Positions 53,519 through 62,959 of a stretch of DNA of 64,000 bases are shown in pieces (positions within the stretch are counted from its first letter, which is position 1; every line of letters starts with the position of its first letter). A program made the position numbers and the translations under genes. The notes beneath the pieces are model-generated. The model was not told the origin of the DNA. It saw nothing but the letters and a program-made list of their open reading frames with translations, and did not search any database. This DNA comes from an uncultured Paracoccaceae bacterium (GTDB taxonomy: Bacteria; Pseudomonadota; Alphaproteobacteria; Rhodobacterales; Rhodobacteraceae). The stretch is taken from NCBI GenBank assembly GCA_947489705.1, contig CANLEQ010000009.1, positions 1 to 64,000 of the forward strand. The letters run 5' to 3'.

Positions 53519-54246
53519 GACAGGCCGTCCGCGCCGCCGGTGTCGCGCTTCTGGCCCTTGTGGCCTGGCAAGCGCTCGTGACGCTCGCCGATCTGCCCCG
53601 GTTCATCCTGCCCGGCCCGGCGGCGGTGTTCTCGACCCTCTGGGTCAGCCGGGAGCTGATCGCCGGTCATGCGCTCGTGACCGCGATCGAGGTGCTGGCC
53701 GGACTCGGCCTCGGCGCGGCGCTCGGGTTCGTCTCGGCGATCCTGCTTGCCGTCTCGCCGCTCGCGCGGTCGCTCCTGCGGCCGATGCTGGTCTTCAGTC
53801 AGGCCGTTCCGGTCTTCGCGCTGGCGCCGATCCTGACGCTCTGGCTCGGCTACGGCCTTTGGTCGAAGGTGGTGATGGCACTGCTCATCATCTATTTCCC
53901 GGTCACGTCGGCGTTCTTCGACGCGCTGATGCGCACGCCTCAGGGATGGCTGGAACTCGCGCGTGTGATGGGGGCTACGCCTGCGCGGGTGATGCTGAGG
54001 ATCCGCGTGCCGGCCGCGATGCCGGGCTTCGCGTCGGGCCTGCGCCTTGCCGCCGTCTATGCGCCGATCGGGGCGATCATCGGGGAATGGGTCGGCGCGT
54101 CGCAGGGTCTCGGATACCTCATGCTGCTGGCCAATGGCCGTGCCAAGATCGACCTGATGTTCGCCGCGCTGATCGTTCTGGCCGTCCTGACGCTGCTTCT
54201 CCATGCCGCCGTGGACACGGCCTGCCGGCGGCTCTGGGACGACTGA
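53515..54246 (+). CDS. thiX: ThiX-type ABC transporter permease
   Basis: This 243-residue permease has six or so helices and belongs to the same SsuC/TauC-like family used for pyrimidine uptake. The EAA-like coupling loop E-L-A-R-V-M-G-A-T-P-A-R-V-M-L-R-I-R-V-P-A lies near residues 147-167 and is followed by P-I-G-A-I-I-G-E-W-V-G. It closes the operon; a 119-bp gap follows with no obvious terminator. Confidence 0.92.
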   Translation: MRQAVRAAGVALLALVAWQALVTLADLPRFILPGPAAVFSTLWVSRELIAGHALVTAIEVLAGLGLGAALGFVSAILLAVSPLARSLLRPMLVFSQAVPVFALAPILTLWLGYGLWSKVVMALLIIYFPVTSAFFDALMRTPQGWLELARVMGATPARVMLRIRVPAAMPGFASGLRLAAVYAPIGAIIGEWVGASQGLGYLMLLANGRAKIDLMFAALIVLAVLTLLLHAAVDTACRRLWDD

Positions 54247-54365
54247 ATGCCAAGCGCGCTCGGCGGCGGGGATGCGTCCGCAGCGCCGTGTCGCATGACG
54301 GCCTTGCGGGGGAACGCCCGGGCAGGTTGCTCGTTACCTCCGAGCTGACAATACGGGAGATTGCA

Positions 54366-54608
54366 ATGCTGCGCCTCATGACGTCCAGACCCGTTCTGAT
54401 CCTCGGTGGTATTCTGCTCGCCCGGTGGATGATGGAACGCCGCGACCGACCCGTCTATGCCCATCGCGGGGCCATCGTGCCCGGCCCCAACGCCGGGCCC
54501 GTGCGCGATGCGGGCCCGCGGAACATGCGCGATCCCGGCCCGCACTGGGACCGCGTGGACGAAGCGCTGGACGAAACGTTTCCGGCGAGTGATCCGCCCG
54601 CCTATTGA
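54366..54608 (+). CDS. Small membrane-anchored protein with DETFPASDPPA tail
   Basis: This 80-residue protein has an N-terminal hydrophobic segment (roughly residues 8-20) followed by a basic, Arg/Pro-rich stretch and the C-terminus V-D-E-A-L-D-E-T-F-P-A-S-D-P-P-A-Y. That closing motif recurs in many short proteobacterial proteins of unknown role. The ATG at 54366 follows GGGAGATTGCA. It is monocistronic between the thiamine operon and a convergent aldehyde dehydrogenase gene. No function is proposed. Confidence 0.65.
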   Translation: MLRLMTSRPVLILGGILLARWMMERRDRPVYAHRGAIVPGPNAGPVRDAGPRNMRDPGPHWDRVDEALDETFPASDPPAY

Positions 54609-54680
54609 CCGTGCTGCGCAATCGCTCGGCCGCTGCGGAAGCCCTTCCGATGCGGTGAAAGCGATACCAGCCGAATGGCC

Positions 54681-56045
54681 TCAGCTCGCCATGCGACGCA
54701 GGAGCTTGCGCATCATTCGGGGATAGGGCGGCAGGAGCAGCCGCGTCCAGGGCCCGCGCGCAGCGGAGAAGACCGCGCGTTCGTGACTGAACTCGCGAAA
54801 GCCCCGAACGCCGTGATAGGCGCCCTGACCGCTCGTCCCGATGCCGCCGAAAGGCAGATCATGCGCCGCGAGGTGGAGGATTGTCGCGTTGACCGCCCCG
54901 CCGCCCGAGCGAATGCGGCCGAGAAAGGCGCGCGCCTGTCCGGCATCGCGATCGAAGACATAGGCGGCGAGCGGCGCATTTCCGGCCTCGGCGCGGAGGA
55001 CCTCTTCAGGATCGGCATAGGTCAGGATCGGCAGGACGGGGCCGAAGATCTCTTCGCGCAGGAGCGCGCAGTCGGAAGGGACATCGGTGAGAACGGCCGG
55101 CGGAAAGGGTACGCCGGTTCGCGCGTGCCGGACCTGCGCCCCCCCGGCCTCCGCCTCGGCAAGCATGTCGCGAAGCCGCCTTCCGGCGCCGTCATCGATC
55201 ATGGCGGTGTAATCCCGCGGCCCGAAACATTCCGCCCGATCGAGCAGTGCCTCCGCCCATCTGTCCTGGGTGCCTTCGGGCACCCAGAGGTGGTTCGGCG
55301 CGACGCAGGTCTGCCCCGCATTGAGCCAGGCCCCCCACGCGATCATCGGAGCATGGATCGCCGGATCGGCGCCGGGCAGCGCGATGGCGGGATTGCGACC
55401 GCCGAGTTCGAGCGTGACGGGGGTCAGGGTGGCAGCGGCGGCGGCGGCAACGCGCCGGCCGGTTGCGGTCGAGCCGGTGAAGAGCAGGTGGCCCCACGGC
55501 AAATCCGCAACCGCCTCTGCGACATCCGCGCCGCCTGTGACGACGGCCACCTCGTCGGGCGGAAAGACCTCGCCGATCAGCCTGTCGAGCGCCGCGGCGC
55601 TTGCGGGGCTACGCTCGGACGGCTTGAGAAGGACCCTGTTGCCCGCCGCCACGGCGGCGACGAGCGGCATCAGGGCCAGTTGCAGCGGATAGTTCCAGGG
55701 CGACAGGATGGCGACCGCACCCTTTGGCTCGAACCAGATGTCGGTGCGTCCGGGAAGCGGCCGTACCACGCGGGAGGTCCGGGCCCGCGCCCATCCCGAA
55801 AGATGCCTGACCGTGTGCCTGATGCCCTCCTGCAGATAGACGAGTTCGGCGGTGAGGGTTTCGATCTCGGCGCGGGGCGCGAAATCGCGCGATACGGCGT
55901 CCACCAGATCCGCACGGCGCGTCCGCAGGGCGCGGGCCAGCTGCCGGAGCCGATCGCGCCGCGCCCGGACCGGCGGCACGGTTTCAAGCGAGAACGCCGC
56001 CGTGAGCCGGGAATGCGCGGCGCGAACGTCGTCGACATCGCTCAA
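54681..56045 (-). CDS. Aldehyde dehydrogenase (carotenoid cluster)
   Basis: This 454-residue NAD(P)-dependent aldehyde dehydrogenase has catalytic Cys247 in N-A-G-Q-T-C-V-A-P-N and general base Glu213 in L-E-L-G-G-R-N-P. The cofactor-binding segment is S-P-W-N-Y-P-L at 115-121, and K141 lies in L-K-P-S-E. It is short compared with typical 490-residue enzymes and resembles the coniferyl/fatty-aldehyde branch. Its ATG overlaps the glycosyltransferase stop as ATGA. In C30 carotenoid clusters such an enzyme oxidises a terminal diapocarotenal to the carboxylic acid. This is an inference from neighbourhood. Confidence 0.85.
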   Translation of the reverse strand: MSDVDDVRAAHSRLTAAFSLETVPPVRARRDRLRQLARALRTRRADLVDAVSRDFAPRAEIETLTAELVYLQEGIRHTVRHLSGWARARTSRVVRPLPGRTDIWFEPKGAVAILSPWNYPLQLALMPLVAAVAAGNRVLLKPSERSPASAAALDRLIGEVFPPDEVAVVTGGADVAEAVADLPWGHLLFTGSTATGRRVAAAAAATLTPVTLELGGRNPAIALPGADPAIHAPMIAWGAWLNAGQTCVAPNHLWVPEGTQDRWAEALLDRAECFGPRDYTAMIDDGAGRRLRDMLAEAEAGGAQVRHARTGVPFPPAVLTDVPSDCALLREEIFGPVLPILTYADPEEVLRAEAGNAPLAAYVFDRDAGQARAFLGRIRSGGGAVNATILHLAAHDLPFGGIGTSGQGAYHGVRGFREFSHERAVFSAARGPWTRLLLPPYPRMMRKLLRRMAS

Positions 56046-57178
56046 TTGACGTCATAGGCGCGACCGCGCCAGACCGCCCGCCTCCCGTTCTTCGCGGCGC
56101 GCAGCGCCGACCACTGCATCGCGATGACCACCAGAATGCCCAACGGGTGGAGCATGACGCTGAGCGGATGTTGACGAACCTTCAACGCCAGCAGGGCACG
56201 CGCCAGAAAAACCAGGCCCGTGGCCACGAGCGCGATCGACATCCCGGGGCCCGCCCCCGCCATCCAGCCGAGAAGCGCCACCACCGGCGGCAGGACGTGA
56301 CCGCCTGCGAGAAGGATCGTCCATATCGGCAACGCGGTGCGCGTGGCCATGCCCTCGGTCGCGTTCTTGGTGAAGCCCTGCCAGATGGCGGGCCAGTTGT
56401 CGTACATGCGGCACGAAGCGAGTGGCGTGGCGTCGATGATATCGCTGCGGCCGCCGCTGCGACGGATGTTGCGCGGCAGGTTGAGACCGTCATGCATCCG
56501 GTCCCGGAACGCCGCGTGCCCGCCCGCCTTGCCGTAGGCCCCGGCATCGACCAGCATCAATTGTCCACAGCCAGCGGCGAATTGCGCCTTGTCCGATCGC
56601 CGCGCCATTCCGAGCGGCAGGTAGCCGAGCAGCACGACCAGTATCTGGGGAATGACCACGATCTCCGGCAGGGTGCGGGTGATCTGGCGCGGAAAGCCCG
56701 AGACGAGATCGAGCCGCCGCGCCCGCATGTGATATGTCATTCGCGCGACCGCATCCGGGGCGAGGCGCACATCGGCATCGAGGAAGAGCAGGAGCGGGTT
56801 CCGGGCAGCAAGGCTCAGCTGGTGGCACGCATGTTGCTTGCCGTTCCAGCCCTTTGGCAAGGGGGCGCCGCGCACGAGGCGGATGCGGGGATCGGACGCG
56901 GCGATCCCGTCCACGATGCGGTCCGTCCCGTCGGTCGAGCCGTCGTCGAGAACGACCGCTTCGAGTTCCACGTCGATCTGGTCGCGAACAGTCTCCAGGA
57001 CCTCCGCGATGTTCGAAGCCTCGTCGCGCGCCGGAATCAGGACCGAGACGCGCGGTGCCCCGCCGTCCCGGCGGAGGGGCGCACGAAAGATCGCGAGGTT
57101 GGCGAGCGTGACCCCGGCATAGAGGCCCCCGAGGATCAGGCATATTGCCGACAGGAAGATCATCGCCGCGTCGATCAT
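56042..57178 (-). CDS. Family 2 glycosyltransferase (carotenoid cluster, CrtQ-like)
   Basis: This 378-residue membrane-associated glycosyltransferase has an N-terminal hydrophobic anchor and nucleotide-sugar motifs V-L-D-D-G-S-T-D-G-T near residue 77 and F-L-D-A-D-V near 134. Two to three C-terminal hydrophobic segments start after residue 280. Q-x-x-R-W-type acceptor motifs of cellulose synthases are absent. The layout resembles CrtQ of staphyloxanthin synthesis, which glucosylates a C30 carotenoid acid. Tight spacing with the acyltransferase (one base) and the aldehyde dehydrogenase (overlap) supports the same role. Confidence 0.83.
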   Translation of the reverse strand: MIDAAMIFLSAICLILGGLYAGVTLANLAIFRAPLRRDGGAPRVSVLIPARDEASNIAEVLETVRDQIDVELEAVVLDDGSTDGTDRIVDGIAASDPRIRLVRGAPLPKGWNGKQHACHQLSLAARNPLLLFLDADVRLAPDAVARMTYHMRARRLDLVSGFPRQITRTLPEIVVIPQILVVLLGYLPLGMARRSDKAQFAAGCGQLMLVDAGAYGKAGGHAAFRDRMHDGLNLPRNIRRSGGRSDIIDATPLASCRMYDNWPAIWQGFTKNATEGMATRTALPIWTILLAGGHVLPPVVALLGWMAGAGPGMSIALVATGLVFLARALLALKVRQHPLSVMLHPLGILVVIAMQWSALRAAKNGRRAVWRGRAYDVN

Positions 57179-57967
57179 CTAGTGTTCGGTCCGGTGGTCC
57201 GGATCGTGCCGGCGGCCGGCGGTGACGTCGCGCAGCCGCGACCAGGCGCCGTAGATGCCTCCCACGCCGCGGGCCCCGCCGAGCACGGTCGCGAAAGCGG
57301 CGGGGTCGCGAGCCATCGCCGCCCCGGCGAGACTGTCCTGGGTCCGGGTCATCCCCGCCTCCAGGGCGTCCTGCCATGCCTCCACGCTGTCATGTCCGGT
57401 GACGGGCGGGCCGAAGGCCGCGAGCGCCTCGGGGCGCTTTTCCGACCAGAAGGGATATTCGATGGCCATCGGCCGCGCCACCGTACCGGGAACGCGGCGC
57501 ATGAGATGGGCCAGACCGGGCCGCAATCCGACGGGGCGCTCGCGCGGATCGGCGAACCGCCCCTGCGCCGTCATCCAGATCGTCCGGGAAGGATCTTCGA
57601 GAAGATGCGTCCCCACCTTCAGAAAGCGCGCGGCACCTGCCCCGGTGTTCCCCTCCAGGCCGAAGATGCCGATCCGTCGCATGAACGGGTAGCGGCGCAG
57701 CGCGTCGGCCTCCATCGGGCCATAGGCCTCGCCCTCGGGAAAGAGCACGTCCTGCAGGACGATATAGAGCGCCGGATCCCACCAGCCGGGATGGTTGGAG
57801 TAGATCACCTGTGCGGAGCGCGGCGCCCCGGCCGGCATCCCGTCCCTCAGCAGACGCACGGCCCTGAAGGTGCGCTTCATCTCGCGCCGCATCACGCCGG
57901 TGAAGAACCGCACCATCGCCGGCGAGCGCAAGGCGACCGGATCGTCGGGGATGGGCCGCGCTGTCAT
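57179..57967 (-). CDS. PlsC-type lysophospholipid/glycolipid acyltransferase (carotenoid cluster)
   Basis: This 262-residue acyltransferase has the catalytic H-x4-D motif at H59-P-G-W-W-D64 and the second block F-G-L-E-G-N-T. E-G-x-R-type block three is replaced by T-A-Q-G-R-F-A-D near 133. Such enzymes transfer acyl chains from acyl-CoA or acyl-ACP to hydroxyl groups. In this operon the likely acceptor is the sugar on a glycosylated carotenoid, as CrtO does in staphyloxanthin. Ordinary phospholipid synthesis cannot be excluded. Confidence 0.82.
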   Translation of the reverse strand: MTARPIPDDPVALRSPAMVRFFTGVMRREMKRTFRAVRLLRDGMPAGAPRSAQVIYSNHPGWWDPALYIVLQDVLFPEGEAYGPMEADALRRYPFMRRIGIFGLEGNTGAGAARFLKVGTHLLEDPSRTIWMTAQGRFADPRERPVGLRPGLAHLMRRVPGTVARPMAIEYPFWSEKRPEALAAFGPPVTGHDSVEAWQDALEAGMTRTQDSLAGAAMARDPAAFATVLGGARGVGGIYGAWSRLRDVTAGRRHDPDHRTEH

Positions 57968-57973
57968 CGCCGC

Positions 57974-59485
57974 CTATTCCGCCGCGACGGAATTCGCGAT
58001 CGCATCCTGATGCAGGCTGTCGGCGGCGATCCAGCCCGACATCAGCGCCATCGGCATGCCCGGCCCGGGATGCGCGCTTCCCCCGGCAAGATAGAGGTCG
58101 CGGACCTGTCGAGACCGGTTGCCGGGCTTGAACGCGCCGTTGACGCGCCCGTGGCTCGCCAGCCCGTAGATCGCCCCGTCGAGCACGCGATAACGGTCGT
58201 GGATGTCCTGCGGCGTCAGCGATCGTTCGAAGACGATCCGCTCGGACAGATCCCCCATACCTGCGGCGCGCCCCAGCTTGTCGAGGATCGTCTGGCGGTA
58301 ATGCGGAAGCATGGACGACCAGTCCTGCCCGGGCCGGAGATAGGGCGTATGGACGAGGATATAGAGCGCCTCGCCGCCTTCGGGCGCGACGCCGGGCTCG
58401 GTCCGGGCAGGGGCCGCGATATAGGCGGTCGGATCGGGAGCGGGCATGCCCTTGTCGTAGATCGCGCCGAATTCCTCCTTGGGATCGCGGGAGAAGACGA
58501 AATTGTGATGCGCGAGGTGCTCGTAGGCCCGGTCGAGCCCGAGATAGAGGACGACGCCCGAACACGCCGCCTTGCGGTTGCGGTGCGTGAAGGTCCGGAA
58601 CGCGTCGCCGCCGATGAGCTCGCGATAGGTGCGCACCGAATCCATGTTCGACACGACCTTGTCGAAGCGGAGCGTCTCGCCATTGGCCACAACGCCGCGG
58701 GCCTGGCCGTCCTCGACCACGATCCGCTCGACATCGACATCCGTCCGGTACTCGACCCCGAGCTCTTCGCCGAGCCGGGTCAGGGCCGCTGGAACGGCAC
58801 GGGTGCCACCCATCGGATACCATACGCCTTCGCCCTGCTGCATCTGCGCGATACCGCAGAGCACGGCCGGAGAGGCGAGCGGCGAGGAGCCCACATACTG
58901 GATGAAGTGCTCGAGCATCTGCTGCACGCGCGGATCGCGGACGTCCCTTTTGATCTGGCCCGCGACGGTGCGGTGCATCCTGAGCGCCATCACGTCCGAC
59001 AGCGTATCGAGGCTCATGTTCTGCTTGAGGTTCATCGTGTCGCGCAGATCCTCGACCGAGCGCCAGAAGAAGAACTTGTCGGAGACGCCCGAGAGGCGGT
59101 CGGCCACGGTCATGAACCGCTCGAACCCTTCGCGATCGCGCGGCGAGAGCTTGCCGATCTCTCGCGCCGCCTCGGCGGGATCGTCGCGCAGGTCGAGCAC
59201 CGTGCCGTCATCGTAGAAGCATCGCCATTGCGGATCGAGCCGGACCAGTTCGAGATAATCAGCCATGTCGCGACCGGCCTCGCCGAAGACGCGCTCGAGC
59301 ACCCGCGGCATGGTCAGGATCGTCGGCCCCATGTCGAACCGGAAGCCCTCCTCTTCGAGCAGGGCCGCCTTGCCGCCGAGCCAGGCGTTCTTTTCCAGCA
59401 GGGTGACCTTGTGGCCCCGTGCCGCGAGCGTCGCCGCCGCGGCCAGACCGCCGAGGCCGCCGCCGATGATGCCAACCGTGCTCAT
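57974..59485 (-). CDS. Phytoene desaturase-family protein (CrtI/CrtN-like) 1
   Basis: This 503-residue FAD-dependent amine-oxidase-fold desaturase has the dinucleotide motif I-I-G-G-G-L-G-G-L at 5-13, D-M-G-P-T-I-L near 51 and the C-terminal carotenoid-desaturase block Y-L-A-G-G-S-A-H-P-G-P-G-M-P. Next to an squalene-forming hpnCDE operon it is more likely to dehydrogenate a C30 substrate (squalene or diapophytoene) than C40 phytoene. Its start overlaps the stop of the second desaturase. Which of the two does desaturation and which does terminal oxidation cannot be told by eye. Confidence 0.87.
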   Translation of the reverse strand: MSTVGIIGGGLGGLAAAATLAARGHKVTLLEKNAWLGGKAALLEEEGFRFDMGPTILTMPRVLERVFGEAGRDMADYLELVRLDPQWRCFYDDGTVLDLRDDPAEAAREIGKLSPRDREGFERFMTVADRLSGVSDKFFFWRSVEDLRDTMNLKQNMSLDTLSDVMALRMHRTVAGQIKRDVRDPRVQQMLEHFIQYVGSSPLASPAVLCGIAQMQQGEGVWYPMGGTRAVPAALTRLGEELGVEYRTDVDVERIVVEDGQARGVVANGETLRFDKVVSNMDSVRTYRELIGGDAFRTFTHRNRKAACSGVVLYLGLDRAYEHLAHHNFVFSRDPKEEFGAIYDKGMPAPDPTAYIAAPARTEPGVAPEGGEALYILVHTPYLRPGQDWSSMLPHYRQTILDKLGRAAGMGDLSERIVFERSLTPQDIHDRYRVLDGAIYGLASHGRVNGAFKPGNRSRQVRDLYLAGGSAHPGPGMPMALMSGWIAADSLHQDAIANSVAAE

Positions 59486-61047
59486 TCCGCGTTCTCCTTG
59501 CTCCGTTCCGCATGCGAGGGAAGCGGGGCCTTCAGGCCCATATCCTCGGCCGCGAGTTTCGATGCGATCCGCGCGCTTTCGAAGATGGTCGGCAGACCGC
59601 TTCCGGGGTGGGTGCCGCCCCCGGTGAGATAGACGCCGTCCACATCCTCGAACCGGTTGCGCGGACGGAAATGCAGCATCTGCCCGAGATTATGCGCGAG
59701 ATTGAACGTAGCCCCGCGGAAGATGCCCATCTGGCTCTCCCAGTCGGCGGGCGTGATCATGCGCTCGGTGCGGATGCGCGACCGGATGTCGTCGCCGGTC
59801 AGCTTCGAGATGATGTCGAGGATCTTCTCGCGATAGCGCGGCCCGAGTTCGGCCCAGTCGACACCGCCCGAGAGGTTGCCCGTCGGCACAAGGACATAGA
59901 GCGTCGAATGCCCCTCAGGGGCGAGCGTGGGATCCGTCACGCTCGCATTCTGGATATAGATCGTTGGATCGTCGGGTGCCATGCCCGCATCGATGTCGCG
60001 GATGTTCCCCAGATAATCGCTCGAGAGATGGATCGAGTGGTGGTGAAGGTCGTCGAGACGCCCTTCGATTCCAAGATAGAGCATGAAGGTCGAGCAGGAA
60101 TATTTCTTGTCGTCGATCTTCTCGTCGGTCCATCTGCGCCGCAGGCGGTTCGGGATCAGCGCCTTTGCGGTCGTCGCGAAGTCGCCGTTGAGCACCACGC
60201 TGTCCGCCGCGATCGTACCGCTATCGGTCCGGACGCCCGTCGCACGGCGCCCGTCGAAGACGATTTCGCGGGCGGGCGACGAGAGCCGGATATCGACCCC
60301 CAATTCGGTCGCGACGCGGGCCATCGCGCGCGGGATGGCGTTGCACCCGCCGATGGGGTGATAGACGCCGAAGCCGTATTCGATATGCGCCACGATGGTG
60401 AAGAGCGACGGGCATTTGAACGGGCTCATCCCCAGATACTTCGACTGAAAGCTGAACGCGAGCCGCAGGTCGGGATCCTTGAACCAGCGGCGCAAGTCCT
60501 GATCCACCGTCAGCCACGGCCGCAGGAGCGGAAGCGCCTTGATCATGTCCATACGCGTGTAATCGCGCGGCCCGCTGAACGGCCGCTGAAGGATCGGCTT
60601 GAAGGCCGAGAACTTGGCGATGCACTCCGCAAGGTATCGCGGAATGTTGGCAGCGTCTTTCTCGCTGAACCTGGCGGCCTCAGACATCAGCCGGTCCACG
60701 TCTGGCGTGGCGTCGAACGTCCTGCCATCCTCGAAATGCAGCCGGTACATCGGATCGAGACGACGCAGATCGACCTCGGTATCGAGTTCCCGCCCGCAGG
60801 CGGCAAAGATCTCCCGCAGGATCTCGGGATAGAGGAAGAAAGTCGGACCGTAATCGAACGTAAACCCGTCCTGGGTGAAGCTCGACGTCCTGCCGCCGAC
60901 CCGGTCGTCGCGTTCGAGCACGGTGACATTCGCCCCGGCGGAGCGAAGCAGCATAGCGGTGGCGAGCCCGCCGGGGCCCGCGCCGATTACCACGACCTCT
61001 CCGGCATCGACGTCGCGGCGGTCGAAACTTCGTCCGAGGGCGTTCAT
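59482..61047 (-). CDS. Phytoene desaturase-family protein (CrtN/CrtP-like) 2
   Basis: This 521-residue paralogue of the downstream desaturase has V-I-G-A-G-P-G-G-L near residue 21, T-F-D-Y-G-P-T-F-F near 63 and the C-terminal Y-L-T-G-G-G-T-H-P-G-S-G-L-P. I take the ATG at 61047, which follows a G-rich stretch. The frame runs on upstream, but that part is low in similarity and would overlap hpnC. It is the first gene of the five-gene minus-strand operon, divergent from hpnC over 164 bp. It could be the squalene dehydrogenase or the CrtP-type terminal methyl oxidase. Confidence 0.85.
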   Translation of the reverse strand: MNALGRSFDRRDVDAGEVVVIGAGPGGLATAMLLRSAGANVTVLERDDRVGGRTSSFTQDGFTFDYGPTFFLYPEILREIFAACGRELDTEVDLRRLDPMYRLHFEDGRTFDATPDVDRLMSEAARFSEKDAANIPRYLAECIAKFSAFKPILQRPFSGPRDYTRMDMIKALPLLRPWLTVDQDLRRWFKDPDLRLAFSFQSKYLGMSPFKCPSLFTIVAHIEYGFGVYHPIGGCNAIPRAMARVATELGVDIRLSSPAREIVFDGRRATGVRTDSGTIAADSVVLNGDFATTAKALIPNRLRRRWTDEKIDDKKYSCSTFMLYLGIEGRLDDLHHHSIHLSSDYLGNIRDIDAGMAPDDPTIYIQNASVTDPTLAPEGHSTLYVLVPTGNLSGGVDWAELGPRYREKILDIISKLTGDDIRSRIRTERMITPADWESQMGIFRGATFNLAHNLGQMLHFRPRNRFEDVDGVYLTGGGTHPGSGLPTIFESARIASKLAAEDMGLKAPLPSHAERSKENAE

Positions 61048-61211
61048 CGGTTCACCCCCCGCCTGACCGGCCGGAGCGGCGGCGAGGGCGAGAGTGGATC
61101 GGGTCGGCAAAGGCTGGTGGGCATGTAAATATCCTGCAATACCCTTCTGGAGGTTGAAGTATGACCTAGATTGTTGCGCGGTAAAGTCATCAGGAAGGAA
61201 CGGGGCAGGGC

Positions 61212-62096
61212 ATGACATTGGCGCCGGAAACCATCGCAAGCGGACGCTCGCGGCAGGCCGGTGCCGGCGCGGTCGGCGCGCGAGATGTCCCTGTCGGCGA
61301 GAACTTTCCGATCGCGTCCCGCCTTCTGCCGCGCCGCATGCGCGGGCAGGTCATGGCGTTTTACGGCTTTGCACGCTGCGCAGACGACATTGCCGACGAT
61401 TCCTCGCTTCCGCCCGAAAGCCGGATCGCGAGGCTGGACGCGCTCGAACGCTCACTCGCAGGCGACGGAGAAAGCGACGATCCGGGCGCGACACTTCGCC
61501 GCTTTCTCGATGGCGGACGCGATCCGCGACAGTCCGCCGCGCTCGCCGCCGCGCACGACCTGCTGCCGGCCTTCCGACGCGACGCGCACGGGACGCGGTG
61601 CCGCGACTGGGCCGACCTCATGTCCTATTGCGGATCGTCGGCGATGCCGGTGGGCCGCTTCCTTCTCGCGCTCGACGGCGAGGATGCGAGGGCGCACCCG
61701 CCTTCGGACGCGCTCTGCGCGGCGCTGCAGGTGCTCAACCATCTCCAGGATATCGCGGCCGACTGGCGCGATCTGGGCCGGTGTTACCTGCCCGGCGACT
61801 GGATGGCGGCCGAAGCGGTTCCGGATGCCGATCTGGCCCGGAGCGAATGCAGCCCCGGCCTTCGCCGCGTCATCGATCGCACGTTGGGCGAGACCGACGT
61901 GCTGCTCGACGCCGCGGCCCCCCTGCCCTCGCTGATCGCACGGCCGGGCTTGCGGGCCCAGGCCGCGACCACGCTCACGCTGGCGTGCCGTCTGCGCGGT
62001 CTGCTCGGGCGGAGCGATCCGCTCGCGGTACGCGTCGCATTGCGGCGCACGGATTTCCTGCGTGCGGGTCTCGTCGGATTATGGGCGGCTCGGTGA
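61212..62096 (+). CDS. hpnC: Squalene synthase-like HpnC
   Basis: This 294-residue trans-isoprenyl diphosphate synthase-fold protein of the HpnC type converts presqualene diphosphate to hydroxysqualene. The first Asp-rich motif C-A-D-D-I-A-D is at 56-62 and the second is H-L-Q-D-I-A-A-D-W near 178. The N-terminal E-N-F-P-I-A-S-R-L-L-P is diagnostic of HpnC. The ATG follows GGGCAGGGC. It overlaps hpnD by 16 bases. Confidence 0.92.
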   Translation: MTLAPETIASGRSRQAGAGAVGARDVPVGENFPIASRLLPRRMRGQVMAFYGFARCADDIADDSSLPPESRIARLDALERSLAGDGESDDPGATLRRFLDGGRDPRQSAALAAAHDLLPAFRRDAHGTRCRDWADLMSYCGSSAMPVGRFLLALDGEDARAHPPSDALCAALQVLNHLQDIAADWRDLGRCYLPGDWMAAEAVPDADLARSECSPGLRRVIDRTLGETDVLLDAAAPLPSLIARPGLRAQAATTLTLACRLRGLLGRSDPLAVRVALRRTDFLRAGLVGLWAAR

Positions 62097-62959
62097 ACTT
62101 CACCCCCGCAAAGAGCGAAGCGGCCGACATGGCCGAGGTCCGCCGGATCGTCGCCACCGCCGGGTCGAGCTTCACCGCGGGCATGCGCATCCTGCCATCG
62201 GCGCGCCGCCGCGCCATCTATGCCGTCTATGCGTTCTGCCGGACGGTGGACGACATCGCGGATGGCGATGCGCCCGGTGCGGCTTCGCCGCGCATGCGGG
62301 CCGATCTGCTGCACCGCTGGGAGGCGGAACTGCATGCCGTCTATGCCGGTGCGCCGCAGACCGCGATCGGCGCCGAGATCGCGCGGGCGCGCGTCTGGCT
62401 GGACCTTCCCAAGCAGGAATTCATGCTGATCCTCGAAGGGATGCGCATGGATGCGACGGCGATGATCGCGCCGAACGGCGAACTTCTGGCCGCCTATATC
62501 CGCCGGGTCGCCGGCGCGATCGGCATCCTGTCGATGAAATGCTTCGGCGCCTGGCGGGGCCCCGCCTCCGAGCGGTTCGCCCTGAACCTCGCACGCGGCC
62601 TGCAACTGACCAACATTCTGCGCGATGTCGAGGCCGATGCCGCCATGGGGCGGCTCTATCTGCCGGCATCCGTTCTGACCAAAGCAGGCGTGCCGCACGA
62701 CCCGCAAAAGGCTGCGCGTCATCCCCATCTCCCGCGCGCACGTGCGCTCCTGGGCGAAGAAGCGCGTCGGGCGTTCGCGGCCGCGCGCGCCGAGATCGGC
62801 GCCCATGACCGGCTGTCGCTGATGCCGGCGCTTCTGATGATGGGCCCGTACGAGCGGATGCTCGGCCGCTGGGAGGTCGACTGGTCCCGCCCCCCGCCGC
62901 GCCGCACGCGGTTCGGCAAGGTGCTGGACGGGCTGATGACCGTCGTGCGCCCCGCCTGA
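62081..62959 (+). CDS. hpnD: Presqualene diphosphate synthase HpnD
   Basis: This 292-residue prenyltransferase condenses two farnesyl diphosphates to presqualene diphosphate. Motifs are T-V-D-D-I-A-D at 55-61 and Q-L-T-N-I-L-R-D-V-E-A-D near 183. S-S-F-T-A-G-M-R-I-L-P near the N-terminus is typical of HpnD. The ATG at 62081 lies inside hpnC. A GTG at 62093, overlapping the hpnC TGA, is an alternative, and neither has a strong RBS. Its stop overlaps hpnE as TGATG. Confidence 0.92.
   Translation: MGGSVNFTPAKSEAADMAEVRRIVATAGSSFTAGMRILPSARRRAIYAVYAFCRTVDDIADGDAPGAASPRMRADLLHRWEAELHAVYAGAPQTAIGAEIARARVWLDLPKQEFMLILEGMRMDATAMIAPNGELLAAYIRRVAGAIGILSMKCFGAWRGPASERFALNLARGLQLTNILRDVEADAAMGRLYLPASVLTKAGVPHDPQKAARHPHLPRARALLGEEARRAFAAARAEIGAHDRLSLMPALLMMGPYERMLGRWEVDWSRPPPRRTRFGKVLDGLMTVVRPA

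Noticed and set aside
56147-59632. 1161-residue plus-strand frame, the longest in the window.
   Set aside because: Runs antisense to the glycosyltransferase, acyltransferase and desaturase genes; Arg/His/Asp-rich with no domains.
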